DNA of 64,000 nucleotides, from assembly GCA_023420895.1 (NCBI GenBank), contig JAEZUY010000020.1:5697-69696 (forward strand), written 5' to 3'. Positions 33,150-41,213 of this stretch are shown piece after piece. Below the pieces are notes generated by a model that had not been told where the DNA came from, did not search any database, and saw only the letters and a list, made by a program, of their open reading frames with translations. The DNA is from Bacillota bacterium. GTDB lineage: Bacteria; Bacillota; Clostridia; Tissierellales; Gottschalkiaceae. Both the position numbers and the translations under genes were made by a program. How positions within the stretch are numbered: position 1 is the first letter of the stretch; each line of letters opens with the position of its first letter.

Positions 33150-33178
33150 AAGCCGCAGGATTTATTTTCCTGCGGCTT
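33150..33178. terminator. Bidirectional terminator between CRISPR array and pstB
   Basis: A 10-bp perfect GC-rich stem (AAGCCGCAGG / CCTGCGGCTT) with A-runs on the left and T-runs on the right; it can end the array transcript and the pst operon. Confidence 0.85.
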
Positions 33179-33229
33179 TTATCTATTAGTTTAAAGCTCT
33201 GCTGTTCAATTAAATTTTAATTTTCAGCT

Positions 33230-33865
33230 CTACCCTACCTGAATTATTTTATCTGAGATTCTTTCTGCCTGGGCTATATTATGTGTGACCATAAGTATTG
33301 TGTTCTTTTTAGAAAGCTCTACTATCAGATTTTCTATATTCTGAGTATTGGCCGGATCTAGAGACGCGCATGGCTCGTCCAGGAGAATCACGTCCGGACT
33401 GCATGCGAGCGCTCTTCCTATACAGAGTCTCTGCATCTGTCCTCCGGATAAAGACATAGCGTGAGATTTCAGTTTGTTTGAAACTTCTTCATACAATCCG
33501 ACCATCTCAAGAATCTCTTTAACTCTTTTATCTTTCTTTTTCACACCGTAATAGTTTAAAACGTATTTTAAATTCTTTTCAATCGACATCGGAAACGGCT
33601 TAGAATCCTGAAAAACTGTGCATATTCTGTGTCTGAGCTCACTCAGACTGTAGTCTTCAGTGTTTTTTCCATTCAGAAGAATTTCACCTTCGTATCTTCC
33701 GCCCTTTTCGCATATGAATCTGTTTATGCAGTTGAGCAGAGTCGATTTTCCTCCTCCTGAAGGTCCTATGAAAGAAACTATCTCATTTTCTTCAATGTCG
33801 AAACTCAGATTTTTTATAACATGATTGTCGCCGTAATAGGCATTAAGATTATTTATTTTCAGCAT
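33230..33865 (-). CDS. pstB: Phosphate ABC transporter ATP-binding protein, C-terminally short
   Basis: ATPase of the Pst high-affinity phosphate importer. The motifs are intact: Walker A GPSGGGKSTLLNCINRF, Q-loop ICTVFQDSKPFPMSIEKNL, signature MSLSGGQMQRLCIGRALACS, Walker B VILLDEPCASLDP and switch His MVTHNIAQA. The protein ends at RISDKIIQVG, 211 aa in all, whereas PstB normally runs about 250 and has a further C-terminal segment. Downstream codons do not restore it. No phoU follows, though it usually does. The ATG overlaps pstA by 17 bp. Confidence 0.88.
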   Translation of the reverse strand: MLKINNLNAYYGDNHVIKNLSFDIEENEIVSFIGPSGGGKSTLLNCINRFICEKGGRYEGEILLNGKNTEDYSLSELRHRICTVFQDSKPFPMSIEKNLKYVLNYYGVKKKDKRVKEILEMVGLYEEVSNKLKSHAMSLSGGQMQRLCIGRALACSPDVILLDEPCASLDPANTQNIENLIVELSKKNTILMVTHNIAQAERISDKIIQVG

Positions 33866-34691
33866 TTTTCTTCCTCCAGTCTCTGCTCATTAAAAAAGCT
33901 GCTGAATTTATTATAATCAGCAGAATTATCAGAACGAAAGCCGTTCCGTACGCTTTCTCAACTGAAATTCCCTGACTTAAAAGCATATGAAGGTGGAACG
34001 GAAGCATCATTACGGGATCTGTGAGACTCTTCGGAACTTTTGCAAAGAGAACAGCTCCCGTCAGAATTACAGGCGCAGTCGCTCCCACTGCATAGCTTCC
34101 TCCGAGTATAACTGTTGACCCTATGCTCCTTGCGGCTTCAGGCAGAATCATCCTCATAACCATATAGCCGTCTGAAACTCCAAGTCCTCTCGAATCCTGA
34201 ATAAACTGGCTGTCTATATCGCAGAGTATCTTCTCTGTATTTATCTCTATAAACGGATATATCATCACTGCCAGAGTCATACTTGCCGTAATCAGAGATC
34301 TGTTTATTCCGAACATCACTATGAAAACTCCGTATCCGAAAAGAGCGAATATTATAGAAGGAAGACCTGCGAGTATTCTGTTCACGAAAACTATGAAATC
34401 TTTAAGCCTCTTCCATCTGTTAAAAAACACATTGAAGACTGCAGTAGAAACTGCAAGTGCTGAAGATATTGCCATAGCTATTATCATCGCCAGAAGCGAA
34501 CCTGCTATTGCCGGAAATATTCCTCCCTCAGTTCCCTGAGGAATTCCTTCAGGCACTCCCGTTATGAATTCTATACTTATCTCTCCTATACCTTTTATAA
34601 CAACGTATCCGAATATAAATGCAATTGCTGAAAGACATAATAGAAACATAAGACCTATAAGTATTTTAGTTATTATATCTTTAGTTTTCAT
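33849..34691 (-). CDS. pstA: Phosphate ABC transporter permease PstA
   Basis: A 280-aa permease with six membrane segments. The conserved coupling loop (RGLGVSDGYMVMRMILPEAA), the PstA-type LAGLPSIIFALFGYGVFIVM segment and SIGSTVILGGSYAVGATAPV are visible. It forms a heterodimer with PstC. The start overlaps the pstC stop by 11 bp, with GGGGG upstream. Directly followed by pstB. Confidence 0.93.
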   Translation of the reverse strand: MKTKDIITKILIGLMFLLCLSAIAFIFGYVVIKGIGEISIEFITGVPEGIPQGTEGGIFPAIAGSLLAMIIAMAISSALAVSTAVFNVFFNRWKRLKDFIVFVNRILAGLPSIIFALFGYGVFIVMFGINRSLITASMTLAVMIYPFIEINTEKILCDIDSQFIQDSRGLGVSDGYMVMRMILPEAARSIGSTVILGGSYAVGATAPVILTGAVLFAKVPKSLTDPVMMLPFHLHMLLSQGISVEKAYGTAFVLIILLIIINSAAFLMSRDWRKKNAENK

Positions 34692-35547
34692 TTTTCAGCC
34701 CCCTGTCTCTTAAAAACTGTATCAGGAGATTAACTGCAGTTATCACTATTAAAAGCACGAATCCTGCTGAGAAAAGTGCTGAATAATGAATACTTCCGAC
34801 TTCAGCCATTCCCATCTCAAGTGCAATGAGTCCGGGAATAGTCTCAGCTTTTCCGAGAAGCTTCGGAAACAGAGGAGCATTTCCGACTACCATCATAATA
34901 GCCATAGTTTCTCCTATAACCCTTGAAAATGCGAGTATGACACCTATTCCCACCGGTTTTAGAAGCTCTTTTGCCGCGACATTTCTTATAAAATACTCTT
35001 TTGATATACCTAAGAACAGAGAGTCTCTCATATGATTCTTCCTTATTATCTCAGCTGATTCTGCTACTGCTGAAAGTATGAACGGTATTATCATCATCGA
35101 AACTACTATTCCCCCAGCAAGAACCGATTCTCCGGTTGCCATATTAAATCCTTTTTCAATAAGCTTCACTACTACTGTAAGACCTATGAATCCCATAACT
35201 ATTGACGGAACTCCTGCAAGTATTCCTACAGTTCTCAGAAGAATATCTTTCAGTCTCTGAGGACAGTAGAAACTTATAAATAGCGCTGTTCCGACACTGA
35301 CAGGAAGCGCAATGATTATCGCAATCACAAATATATAAAGAGAAGCTGTAATCATATTGAAAATTGAAAAGCTTCCGTTTTTTGAAAGAGGACTCCACTT
35401 CCCGGGCTTCAAAAGACTTATTATTCCCTTTTCAGAAAGAAAAGGCCAGCTCTCAATGAATATGAATACTATTACAGACAGAAGCGCAATAACAGACAAG
35501 AGCGCAGCCAATGCCGCCGTTATTTTAACAGCCCTGTATTCTTTCAA
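34681..35547 (-). CDS. pstC: Phosphate ABC transporter permease PstC
   Basis: A 288-aa six-helix permease. It shows the PstC features SVGTALFISFYCPQRLKDIL, LAGVPSIVMGFIGLTVVVKL and GVILAFSRVIGETMAIMMVV with the coupling loop LGISKEYFIRNVAAKELLKP. The TTG start is preceded by AAAGGA. A partial terminator separates it from pstS upstream. Confidence 0.93.
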   Translation of the reverse strand: MKEYRAVKITAALAALLSVIALLSVIVFIFIESWPFLSEKGIISLLKPGKWSPLSKNGSFSIFNMITASLYIFVIAIIIALPVSVGTALFISFYCPQRLKDILLRTVGILAGVPSIVMGFIGLTVVVKLIEKGFNMATGESVLAGGIVVSMMIIPFILSAVAESAEIIRKNHMRDSLFLGISKEYFIRNVAAKELLKPVGIGVILAFSRVIGETMAIMMVVGNAPLFPKLLGKAETIPGLIALEMGMAEVGSIHYSALFSAGFVLLIVITAVNLLIQFLRDRGLKNEN

Positions 35548-35639
35548 AATATCATTTCCTTTCTGTTATTTTTTATCCTGTGTTCTAGATGTTTTTTCCT
35601 AAAATATCTACCATCATATCAATTCCTGCAATATGTAAA

Positions 35640-35668
35640 ACAGACCCTTAGAAAATCTAAGAGTCTGT
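35640..35668 (-). terminator. Attenuating terminator between pstS and pstC
   Basis: A 13-bp stem with a G-U pair (ACAGACTCTTAGA / TCTAAGGGTCTGT) is followed by TTTTACATAT on the minus strand. It would favour pstS over the membrane genes. Confidence 0.75.
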
Positions 35669-35698
35669 TCAGTATAGTAAATAAATATATTCTAGAAT

Positions 35699-36706
35699 CT
35701 ATTTGTCAACAGGTACAAATCCCATTTCTTTTATAATCGCTTTACCTTTTTCAGACATAACATAGTCAAGGAATGCCTGTTCAGACTCAGTAGGCTCTCC
35801 TGATCTCATAACTATAAGCGGTCTTGATATTATATATTCTCCGCTCACTATGTTTTCTTCTGTAGGTTCAACACCGTCAACATTCATAGGTTTAAGCTTT
35901 CCTTCGTTCTGGTTAACCATTCCGTATGAAGCATATCCTATAGCGTTAGGATTTTCGATTATTTTAGTAACTAGAGCTCCCATTGAAGGCGCCTGAATAG
36001 CGTTTTCTGAAACTTCAGTGTCTCCCATTATTTTCTTTTGGAATACTTCGTGAGCTCCTCCAGAAAGGTCTCTTGTAACTACAACTATATCTTCTTGCGG
36101 AAGTGATGAATCTATATCACTCCATTTTTTGAATTCTCCAGAGAATATCTTAACTATTTCATCTTGAGTAAGGTTATTGTTCTTAAGTTCTATTATAGGG
36201 TTTTCCGGGTTAACTGAAACTGTAAGAGCATCTATTCCCAGCTTGTATTCCTTAAGATCTTTAATTTTCTCTTTTTCTTCGTCTTTGATTTCTCTTGCAA
36301 GCATTCCGAAGTCAGAAGTTCCGTCTATTACAGATTTAGCCCCTGCTCCAGATCCTCCTGATGATACGAATATAGATATATTCTCTTCAGGCATATCAGG
36401 ATTCACATTATTCCACTTTTCATACTCTTCTATGAATTCAGTAGATATTGCTGAAATCACCGGTGCAAGAGTAGATGAACCGTTGAATGTGAACTGAGCA
36501 TTGAATTCGCTGCTCTTGTCAGAATCTTCTTTCTTCTCTTCTTTGTCAGCAGGTTCTTTATCTTCTTGAGACTCAGTGTCTGCTGACTGTTCAGTCGCTT
36601 CTTTCTCTTGAGTGTCAGCTGTTTCCTGTCCTCCGCCCTGGCATCCTGTGAATACCATAGCCGCTAGAAGTGCAGCTGAAACCGATTTAACAAATTTTCT
36701 TTTCAT
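35699..36706 (-). CDS. pstS: Phosphate-binding lipoprotein PstS
   Basis: A 335-aa extracellular phosphate receptor. The signal ends in a lipobox (AALLAAMVFTGCQGG), followed by a long acidic/lysine linker (about residues 25-65) and the PBP-like domain: FNGSSTLAPVISAISTEFIE, then FVSSGGSGAGAKSVIDGTSD, then VVTRDLSGGAHEVFQKKIMG. SSTLAP, SGGSGAG and the R-S-GG motif bind phosphate. The start is the ATG 7 nt after GGAGG; the frame is open 15 codons further up. Upstream is the terminator at 36735-36776. Confidence 0.94.
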   Translation of the reverse strand: MKRKFVKSVSAALLAAMVFTGCQGGGQETADTQEKEATEQSADTESQEDKEPADKEEKKEDSDKSSEFNAQFTFNGSSTLAPVISAISTEFIEEYEKWNNVNPDMPEENISIFVSSGGSGAGAKSVIDGTSDFGMLAREIKDEEKEKIKDLKEYKLGIDALTVSVNPENPIIELKNNNLTQDEIVKIFSGEFKKWSDIDSSLPQEDIVVVTRDLSGGAHEVFQKKIMGDTEVSENAIQAPSMGALVTKIIENPNAIGYASYGMVNQNEGKLKPMNVDGVEPTEENIVSGEYIISRPLIVMRSGEPTESEQAFLDYVMSEKGKAIIKEMGFVPVDK

Positions 36707-36734
36707 TACTCTACCTCCATTTTTTATGTAATAA

Positions 36735-36776
36735 AAATCCCTCGTACTCACTAGTTTAGCACAATTAGAGGGATTT
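36735..36776 (-). terminator. Terminator between coiled-coil gene and pstS
   Basis: A 9-bp stem (AAATCCCTC / GAGGGATTT) with a 24-nt loop is followed by TTATTAC on the minus strand. The pstS promoter may lie within or near the loop; no clear -35/-10 pair was found. Confidence 0.65.
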
Positions 36777-36842
36777 ATATATTGTTAATCAATAGGATAA
36801 CATTATCTATTTATATTTATCTATAGATATTCTTTATATTTT

Positions 36843-37364
36843 TTACGATCTCGCTCTTTTCATTTGATCCATGAGTTCTAGCATTAATTTATAAACGCTA
36901 TCTATTTCATTCGATATATATTCAATTTCTTTTAATTTATCTTTATATTTTGTTTTGTCTATATATCTATTCTCTTCTTCAGACTCTTCATTTAAAAAGT
37001 CATTTTCTAAATATGAATCATAAATTTGTGCGTAAAGTTCATAACTTAATTCATATTTAATTTTTAATAAATCTGTGAGTAATCCTATTCCACTAAATAA
37101 TTTTTTGAAACTTTCTTCTTCATAAGGACTGAGTAATCCTTCACCCTTAGACTCCATTAATTCTTCTTCTAATTTTGGTATTTTTTTACTAAATATCTCT
37201 AGTTTTTTTAACTTTTCATTAGAAACTTCTATTTGTGATAAATACTCTGCCTCTTCAGAACTATATTTTGATAAATATTCTTCTTTTATTTCTTCATACT
37301 CTAAATTTGAAGAAATCGAATTTAATATATCGTAATATTTTTTGCATTTATTCATTAAATCCAT
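36843..37364 (-). CDS. Coiled-coil protein of unknown function
   Basis: About 173 aa, rich in Glu, Lys, Leu and Tyr, with long helical stretches (for example LSQIEVSNEKLKKLEIFSKK and DKLKEIEYISNEIDSVYKLM) and no signal or membrane segment. No family is recognised. The ATG at 37362-37364 is one of three candidates; all overlap the end of the SLH gene by 8-41 bp and none has a good ribosome binding site, so translation is probably coupled to the SLH gene. Codon use is visibly AT-richer (TTA, AAT, TAT) than in flanking genes, as in its partner. Confidence 0.6.
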   Translation of the reverse strand: MDLMNKCKKYYDILNSISSNLEYEEIKEEYLSKYSSEEAEYLSQIEVSNEKLKKLEIFSKKIPKLEEELMESKGEGLLSPYEEESFKKLFSGIGLLTDLLKIKYELSYELYAQIYDSYLENDFLNEESEEENRYIDKTKYKDKLKEIEYISNEIDSVYKLMLELMDQMKRARS

Positions 37365-38223
37365 ATACAATAGGGCTGGAATCGGCATTTTTTTTGTGTT
37401 TAAAAAGTTCCTGTATATTAGGACTTAAACTATCATAGTATCTTCTCATATTACTGTCAAAACCATTTGGAAAACCGCTGGATGATTTTCGTTCTCTAGA
37501 ATTTTTATATATAAATAGACACATTATACTAGAAGCTTCAAGTCTAGTTATAGGTTCATCCGGTCGGAAGTATCCATTATATGCACCTTCATCTATCTTT
37601 CCATATTCCCAGTTAATATCTTCTGTATAAACAAAGTGTTTTACCAAGCTCCCTATATAATGACTTGCCCAATGCCCATCTGAAATATCATTATACTGAG
37701 CAGGAGCAAAACTTGAAAAAGTCCTTAAATCTGGATACAAATAATTGTAAGTTCTATATAGCATAGCCATAAATTCTGCTCTTGTAACTAATCCTTCAGG
37801 ATTAAAATTTCCATCAGCATAACCTTTGAGTATATTTACACTTGCAAGTTTTCCAACTTTCCAATTGCTCCATCTGTCTGGATTCATATCTTTAAACTGA
37901 TAAAAACCTGTGTCAACAGGATAAATTCCAAATTCCCATCCTAAATATTCAGATAATGCTGACGCAGCTTCTTCTCTAGTTAGAGGATTATTAGGTTTAA
38001 AAGTTTTATCAGGATATCCTCTAAAGATATAAACTTCTGGTGATGCATGAATATTGTATAAACATAAATTATATACGTAAGGATAAGCCCAATAACCTCC
38101 TGAAAGATCTGTAAAATCATTAGGATCATAATAATACGATGGGTTAAAAGGATCTGCCATAACAGAAGTTGTCGTACCTATTAACATCATAAATGCACTT
38201 ATAATTGCGATAATTCTTTTCAT
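37348..38223 (-). CDS. SLH-domain cell-surface protein
   Basis: About 291 aa. A signal peptide (KRIIAIISAFMMLIGTTTSV, cleavage near MADP) is followed by three S-layer-homology repeats: around residues 35-95 (GYPDKTFKPNNPLTREEAAS), 105-165 (ILKGYADGNFNPEGLVTRAE) and 175-250 (GYFRPDEPITRLEASSIMCL). Nothing else is attached except a 40-residue polar tail. SLH triplets bind pyruvylated secondary cell-wall polymers, so this is a wall-attached protein with no evident catalytic module. The ATG 7 nt after GGGAG is used. It overlaps the coiled-coil gene and shares its AT-rich codon use. Confidence 0.85.
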   Translation of the reverse strand: MKRIIAIISAFMMLIGTTTSVMADPFNPSYYYDPNDFTDLSGGYWAYPYVYNLCLYNIHASPEVYIFRGYPDKTFKPNNPLTREEAASALSEYLGWEFGIYPVDTGFYQFKDMNPDRWSNWKVGKLASVNILKGYADGNFNPEGLVTRAEFMAMLYRTYNYLYPDLRTFSSFAPAQYNDISDGHWASHYIGSLVKHFVYTEDINWEYGKIDEGAYNGYFRPDEPITRLEASSIMCLFIYKNSRERKSSSGFPNGFDSNMRRYYDSLSPNIQELFKHKKNADSSPIVYGFNE

Positions 38224-38532
38224 AAGCATTCTCCCTTGTATTTTATTAATTTTTTCAAAGTAATTATATATTATTTATTGAAAAAAATAAACAAAAATAT
38301 TAATTTTTCAAAAATAATTTTAATCATATAGAATCTGTAAATAAATTAATATTATTGACTTATTTATAGAATTAATTTTGAACTGTTTTATATTCTCAGC
38401 ATTTTAAAATACTAAATAATTAAACCGGCTTAAATACTTAATAAGTATAAATTATTAATATAGAGAACATTGTGTTATTATAATGGTATAATAATCATAA
38501 TAATATGCATATTAATCAAAGGAAGTGATTCT
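38224..38532. other. AT-rich divergent intergenic region
   Basis: No gene is supported between the divergent SLH and helicase genes. Two TATAAT-like boxes near 38470-38490 on the plus strand are -10 candidates for the helicase; no matching -35 is obvious. No hairpin or repeat was seen. Confidence 0.5.
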
Positions 38533-40458
38533 ATGTGGGAAAAAGATATCCAGAAAATTCTTGAAGGGCTGAATGAAGAGCAGACTGAAGCTGTAAAGAC
38601 TACTGAAGGTCCGCTTGTAATATTTGCGGGACCTGGTTCAGGAAAGACTCATGTTCTAGTTAAAAGAGCCGCTTATATGATAGAGAACCGCATTGACCCG
38701 GAAAATATTCTTCTCTTCACATTTACCAAGAAAGCCGCAAATGAACTGAAAGAAAGAGTGATTAAAGAAGCCGGAAGTCTTGGAGAATACATAGAAGTCG
38801 GAACTTATCACAGTTTCTGCGCAAAAATGCTTAGAAAATATTCTAAATACACAGATTACAATCAGTCATTCACAATCTATGATACAACAGACAGAAAATA
38901 TATGCTTGAAGAAGTGATAGATAACCCGTCAGCAGATTTTTATGAAATATCTGACTATATTTCAAAAATGAAAGGAAGATATAAAACTCCTGACGAAGCT
39001 GAACAGTATGAATGGGTTATATCTAATTTCAAATACAGAAACTGCAATGAATACTATAGAAAATATCAGGAACTCCTTGTCTCAAGCAATGCTATGGATT
39101 TTGACGACTTAATATTCAATTTTGTAAAACTTCTTGAAAACAATCCTGAAATAAGAAAAGAAATAAAAGAAAAATATAAATATATAATGGCTGATGAAGC
39201 TCATGACAGTTCAGTTCTCGATTTAAGACTAATATTCATGCTTACAGATGCAGATTCAAATATCTGTCTGATTTTGGACGACGACCAGTCTATATATCAG
39301 TTCAGAGGTTCTAATATGAAAGCGACTGCCAACTTTTTAAAATATTATAAAAACAGAAAAACTGTAACTCTGTCTACAAACTACAGGAGCACGAAAAATA
39401 TAGTTGCCGGAGCGAAAGCTCTTATTTCTAATAATTCAGAGCATATAAAAAAATCTCTTAAGTCCAACAGAAACAAAGGAACCGATATATTCTGTCTTAC
39501 TGCCGATACTATGAACGATGAAAATGAGGGAATCGTTAAAATAATAAAGAAACTGACCTCGTCAGGAAGGTATCAGCGCAAGGATATAGGTGTTCTATAC
39601 AGATGTCATTATCTTGGTGAAGTGTTAGAAGAAGCGCTTATAAAGAACGGAATTCCTGTCTATACCAAGGGAAAAATGAATTTCTTTGAAAGAGCAGAAA
39701 TTAAAGATCTTCTTTCCTATGTCATATCTGCACAGAATCCCAAAGATGTTCTGAATGTAAAAAGATCTATTCTCTGGTCTGTAGGAGGAATAGGTGTAAA
39801 AACTGTAAAGCTGATTGAAATGGATATCCTGGACAATGACACAGATATACTGAGTTTAAGCGATGACCTCAATATAAGAGCAAAGGAAGGACTTATCAAA
39901 TATCAGAGTCTCGTTCAGAATCTGAGAACGATGATAAATAAATACACTGCTCCAAGAGAGCTTTTAGAATATCTCATCAGTGAACTGGATTTCAAAAGCT
40001 ATATCGAGAAAGGATATGGGAACTACGAAGACTCCAACATATCAAGCCGTTTAAAGAGCATAGATGAGCTGCTGGATTTTTCTGAAAACTATGAAAATAT
40101 TGAGGAATTTATGGAAGGAGTTCTCAGCTCAAGCAATGCTGAAGATTCAAGAGAATCGAAAAACGAAGTCAATCTTATGACTATGCACGGCGCAAAAGGT
40201 CTTGAGTTTCCTGTGGTAATACTTCCTGAAGTAATGAAGGGAACCGTTCCTCATTATAAATCGGAAACTCCGGAAAAGATTGAAGAAGAAAGACGTCTTT
40301 TTTATGTTGCTATGACCAGAGCCGAAGACGTTTTAATAATAATCCGTCCTCTTTTCAAAAACTATAGAAAAACGTATCAGTCGCAATTTGTCAGCGAACT
40401 TATCATCAATGCTCCTGAAGCGGTGAAGAGTCTTTCAGATATGGGAGATATTTTCTGA
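38533..40458 (+). CDS. UvrD/PcrA-like superfamily 1 DNA helicase
   Basis: A 641-aa ATP-dependent helicase. Motifs in order: Q-motif (LEGLNEEQTEAVKTTEGP), Walker A (IFAGPGSGKTHVLVKRAAY), Ia (LFTFTKKAANELKERV), II (YIMADEAHDSSVLDLRL), III (LILDDDQSIYQFRGSN), IV (TVTLSTNYRSTKNIV), V (NLMTMHGAKGLEFPVVILPE) and VI (EEERRLFYVAMTRAEDVLII). Motif II reads DEAH where the family has DExQ. It is about 80-100 residues shorter than PcrA, with no C-terminal Tudor-like tail, and so is probably a secondary UvrD-type helicase. The ATG at 38533 has AGGAAG 8 nt upstream; the frame is open 21 codons further 5' without a site. Downstream gene in the same direction: the YbjN-like protein. Confidence 0.92.
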   Translation: MWEKDIQKILEGLNEEQTEAVKTTEGPLVIFAGPGSGKTHVLVKRAAYMIENRIDPENILLFTFTKKAANELKERVIKEAGSLGEYIEVGTYHSFCAKMLRKYSKYTDYNQSFTIYDTTDRKYMLEEVIDNPSADFYEISDYISKMKGRYKTPDEAEQYEWVISNFKYRNCNEYYRKYQELLVSSNAMDFDDLIFNFVKLLENNPEIRKEIKEKYKYIMADEAHDSSVLDLRLIFMLTDADSNICLILDDDQSIYQFRGSNMKATANFLKYYKNRKTVTLSTNYRSTKNIVAGAKALISNNSEHIKKSLKSNRNKGTDIFCLTADTMNDENEGIVKIIKKLTSSGRYQRKDIGVLYRCHYLGEVLEEALIKNGIPVYTKGKMNFFERAEIKDLLSYVISAQNPKDVLNVKRSILWSVGGIGVKTVKLIEMDILDNDTDILSLSDDLNIRAKEGLIKYQSLVQNLRTMINKYTAPRELLEYLISELDFKSYIEKGYGNYEDSNISSRLKSIDELLDFSENYENIEEFMEGVLSSSNAEDSRESKNEVNLMTMHGAKGLEFPVVILPEVMKGTVPHYKSETPEKIEEERRLFYVAMTRAEDVLIIIRPLFKNYRKTYQSQFVSELIINAPEAVKSLSDMGDIF

Positions 40459-40524
40459 TAAAAGATTATTTAAAGTTCAAAAGCGGTATATATTAACTAA
40501 ATTAATAATTATGGGGGAATTAAT

Positions 40525-40956
40525 ATGAGTTTTACAGAAAATGAAATAGTGGAATTTTTTCAAATGAACAATATTGAGCCGAATGTTTTAGTCAGCAACA
40601 ATGAAAGAATTATTCTGTCGACAGATTTGGGACTTCCAGATTACGATTTGAATTTCAAGATAAGTCTGACTTATAATTATGCTCTAAACAGCGCTCAGGC
40701 CAGCACTGTAGGATTTATGCATTATTCAAGCGGTGTCGATATGATGAGTCTTTACGATGCTATAATAAATATAAATAACAGATGCGGCGCTCCTAAATTC
40801 TCTCTGGACCAGGAGAGATGCGAAGTGACTATAACTTTGCACTCAGAACGTATAGATTCTCTTATAGTGCTTCATCAGATGATATTCCTTCTTGCAGCTT
40901 CCGCTGGTGAAGAATATCCGGTTCTTGCGAATATCATAAACTCCTCCGAGTCATAA
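40525..40956 (+). CDS. YbjN-like small protein (tentative)
   Basis: A 143-aa cytoplasmic protein. GGGGGA lies 6 nt before the ATG. The pattern of an N-terminal helix (FTENEIVEFFQMNNIEPNVL), a beta-rich middle and a long C-terminal helix (RIDSLIVLHQMIFLLAASAG) is reminiscent of the YbjN/type III chaperone-like fold, but this is a weak resemblance. It follows the helicase by 66 bp and may be co-transcribed. The stop codon lies in the loop of its terminator. Confidence 0.5.
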   Translation: MSFTENEIVEFFQMNNIEPNVLVSNNERIILSTDLGLPDYDLNFKISLTYNYALNSAQASTVGFMHYSSGVDMMSLYDAIININNRCGAPKFSLDQERCEVTITLHSERIDSLIVLHQMIFLLAASAGEEYPVLANIINSSES

Positions 40957-40970
40957 TGACTCGAGGAGTT
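40939..40970 (+). terminator. Terminator overlapping the YbjN-like stop codon
   Basis: A 14-bp stem with one bulge (AACTCCTCCGAGTCA and TGACTCGAGGAGTT) has TAA as its loop, which is the gene's stop, and then TTATAATTTT. It could also act on the minus-strand gene next to it. Confidence 0.78.
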
Positions 40971-41104
40971 TTATAATTTTCTTATATCATATTCTTCCTG
41001 GTCTTCATATCTGTAAGAAGCTTGAATTCTTCTCATATATACATCTCTGTCGTCAATATCATCTGTCAGGGCTCTTTTTTACTTAATATCTCTTCATTTT
41101 TCAA
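40971..41104 (-). pseudogene. Tiny gene with apparent -1 frameshift (about 44 aa if joined)
   Basis: A TTG at 41102-41104 has AAGGGTG 6 nt upstream and an extended -10 promoter (TGTTATAAT). Frame 0 reads LKNEEILSKKEP and stops. Across the AAAAAAG run (41083-41089 area), the -1 frame continues RALTDDIDDRDVYMRRIQAS, then YRYEDQEEYDIRKL, and stops at 40971-40973. The joined 44-aa peptide looks like real, charged coding sequence. Either slippage on the A6 tract is used, the gene is dead, or one A was lost in sequencing. Not recognised. Confidence 0.5.
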
Positions 41105-41132
41105 TTTAAACACCCTTGCGCTCTTTTTAATT

Positions 41133-41141
41133 ATTATAACA
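41133..41141 (-). promoter_or_regulatory. Extended -10 promoter of the tiny frameshifted gene
   Basis: TGTTATAAT on the minus strand, 29 bp upstream of the TTG start; no clear -35. Confidence 0.55.
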
Positions 41142-41178
41142 CCGACAAAACATTTGTTTTTTTCTTAATTATGAAAAA

Positions 41179-41205
41179 AGCCCTCTGTATCAGAATCAGA
41201 GGGCT
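41179..41205 (-). terminator. Terminator of the 182-aa unknown gene
   Basis: A 9-bp perfect stem (AGCCCTCTG / CAGAGGGCT) with a 9-nt loop is followed by TTTTTCATAA on the minus strand. Confidence 0.88.
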
Positions 41206-41213
41206 GTATAAAA

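Noticed and set aside
32648..33229. Transposon end or insertion sequence
   Set aside because: The repeats are evenly spaced with unique spacers and there is no transposase; CRISPR explains them.
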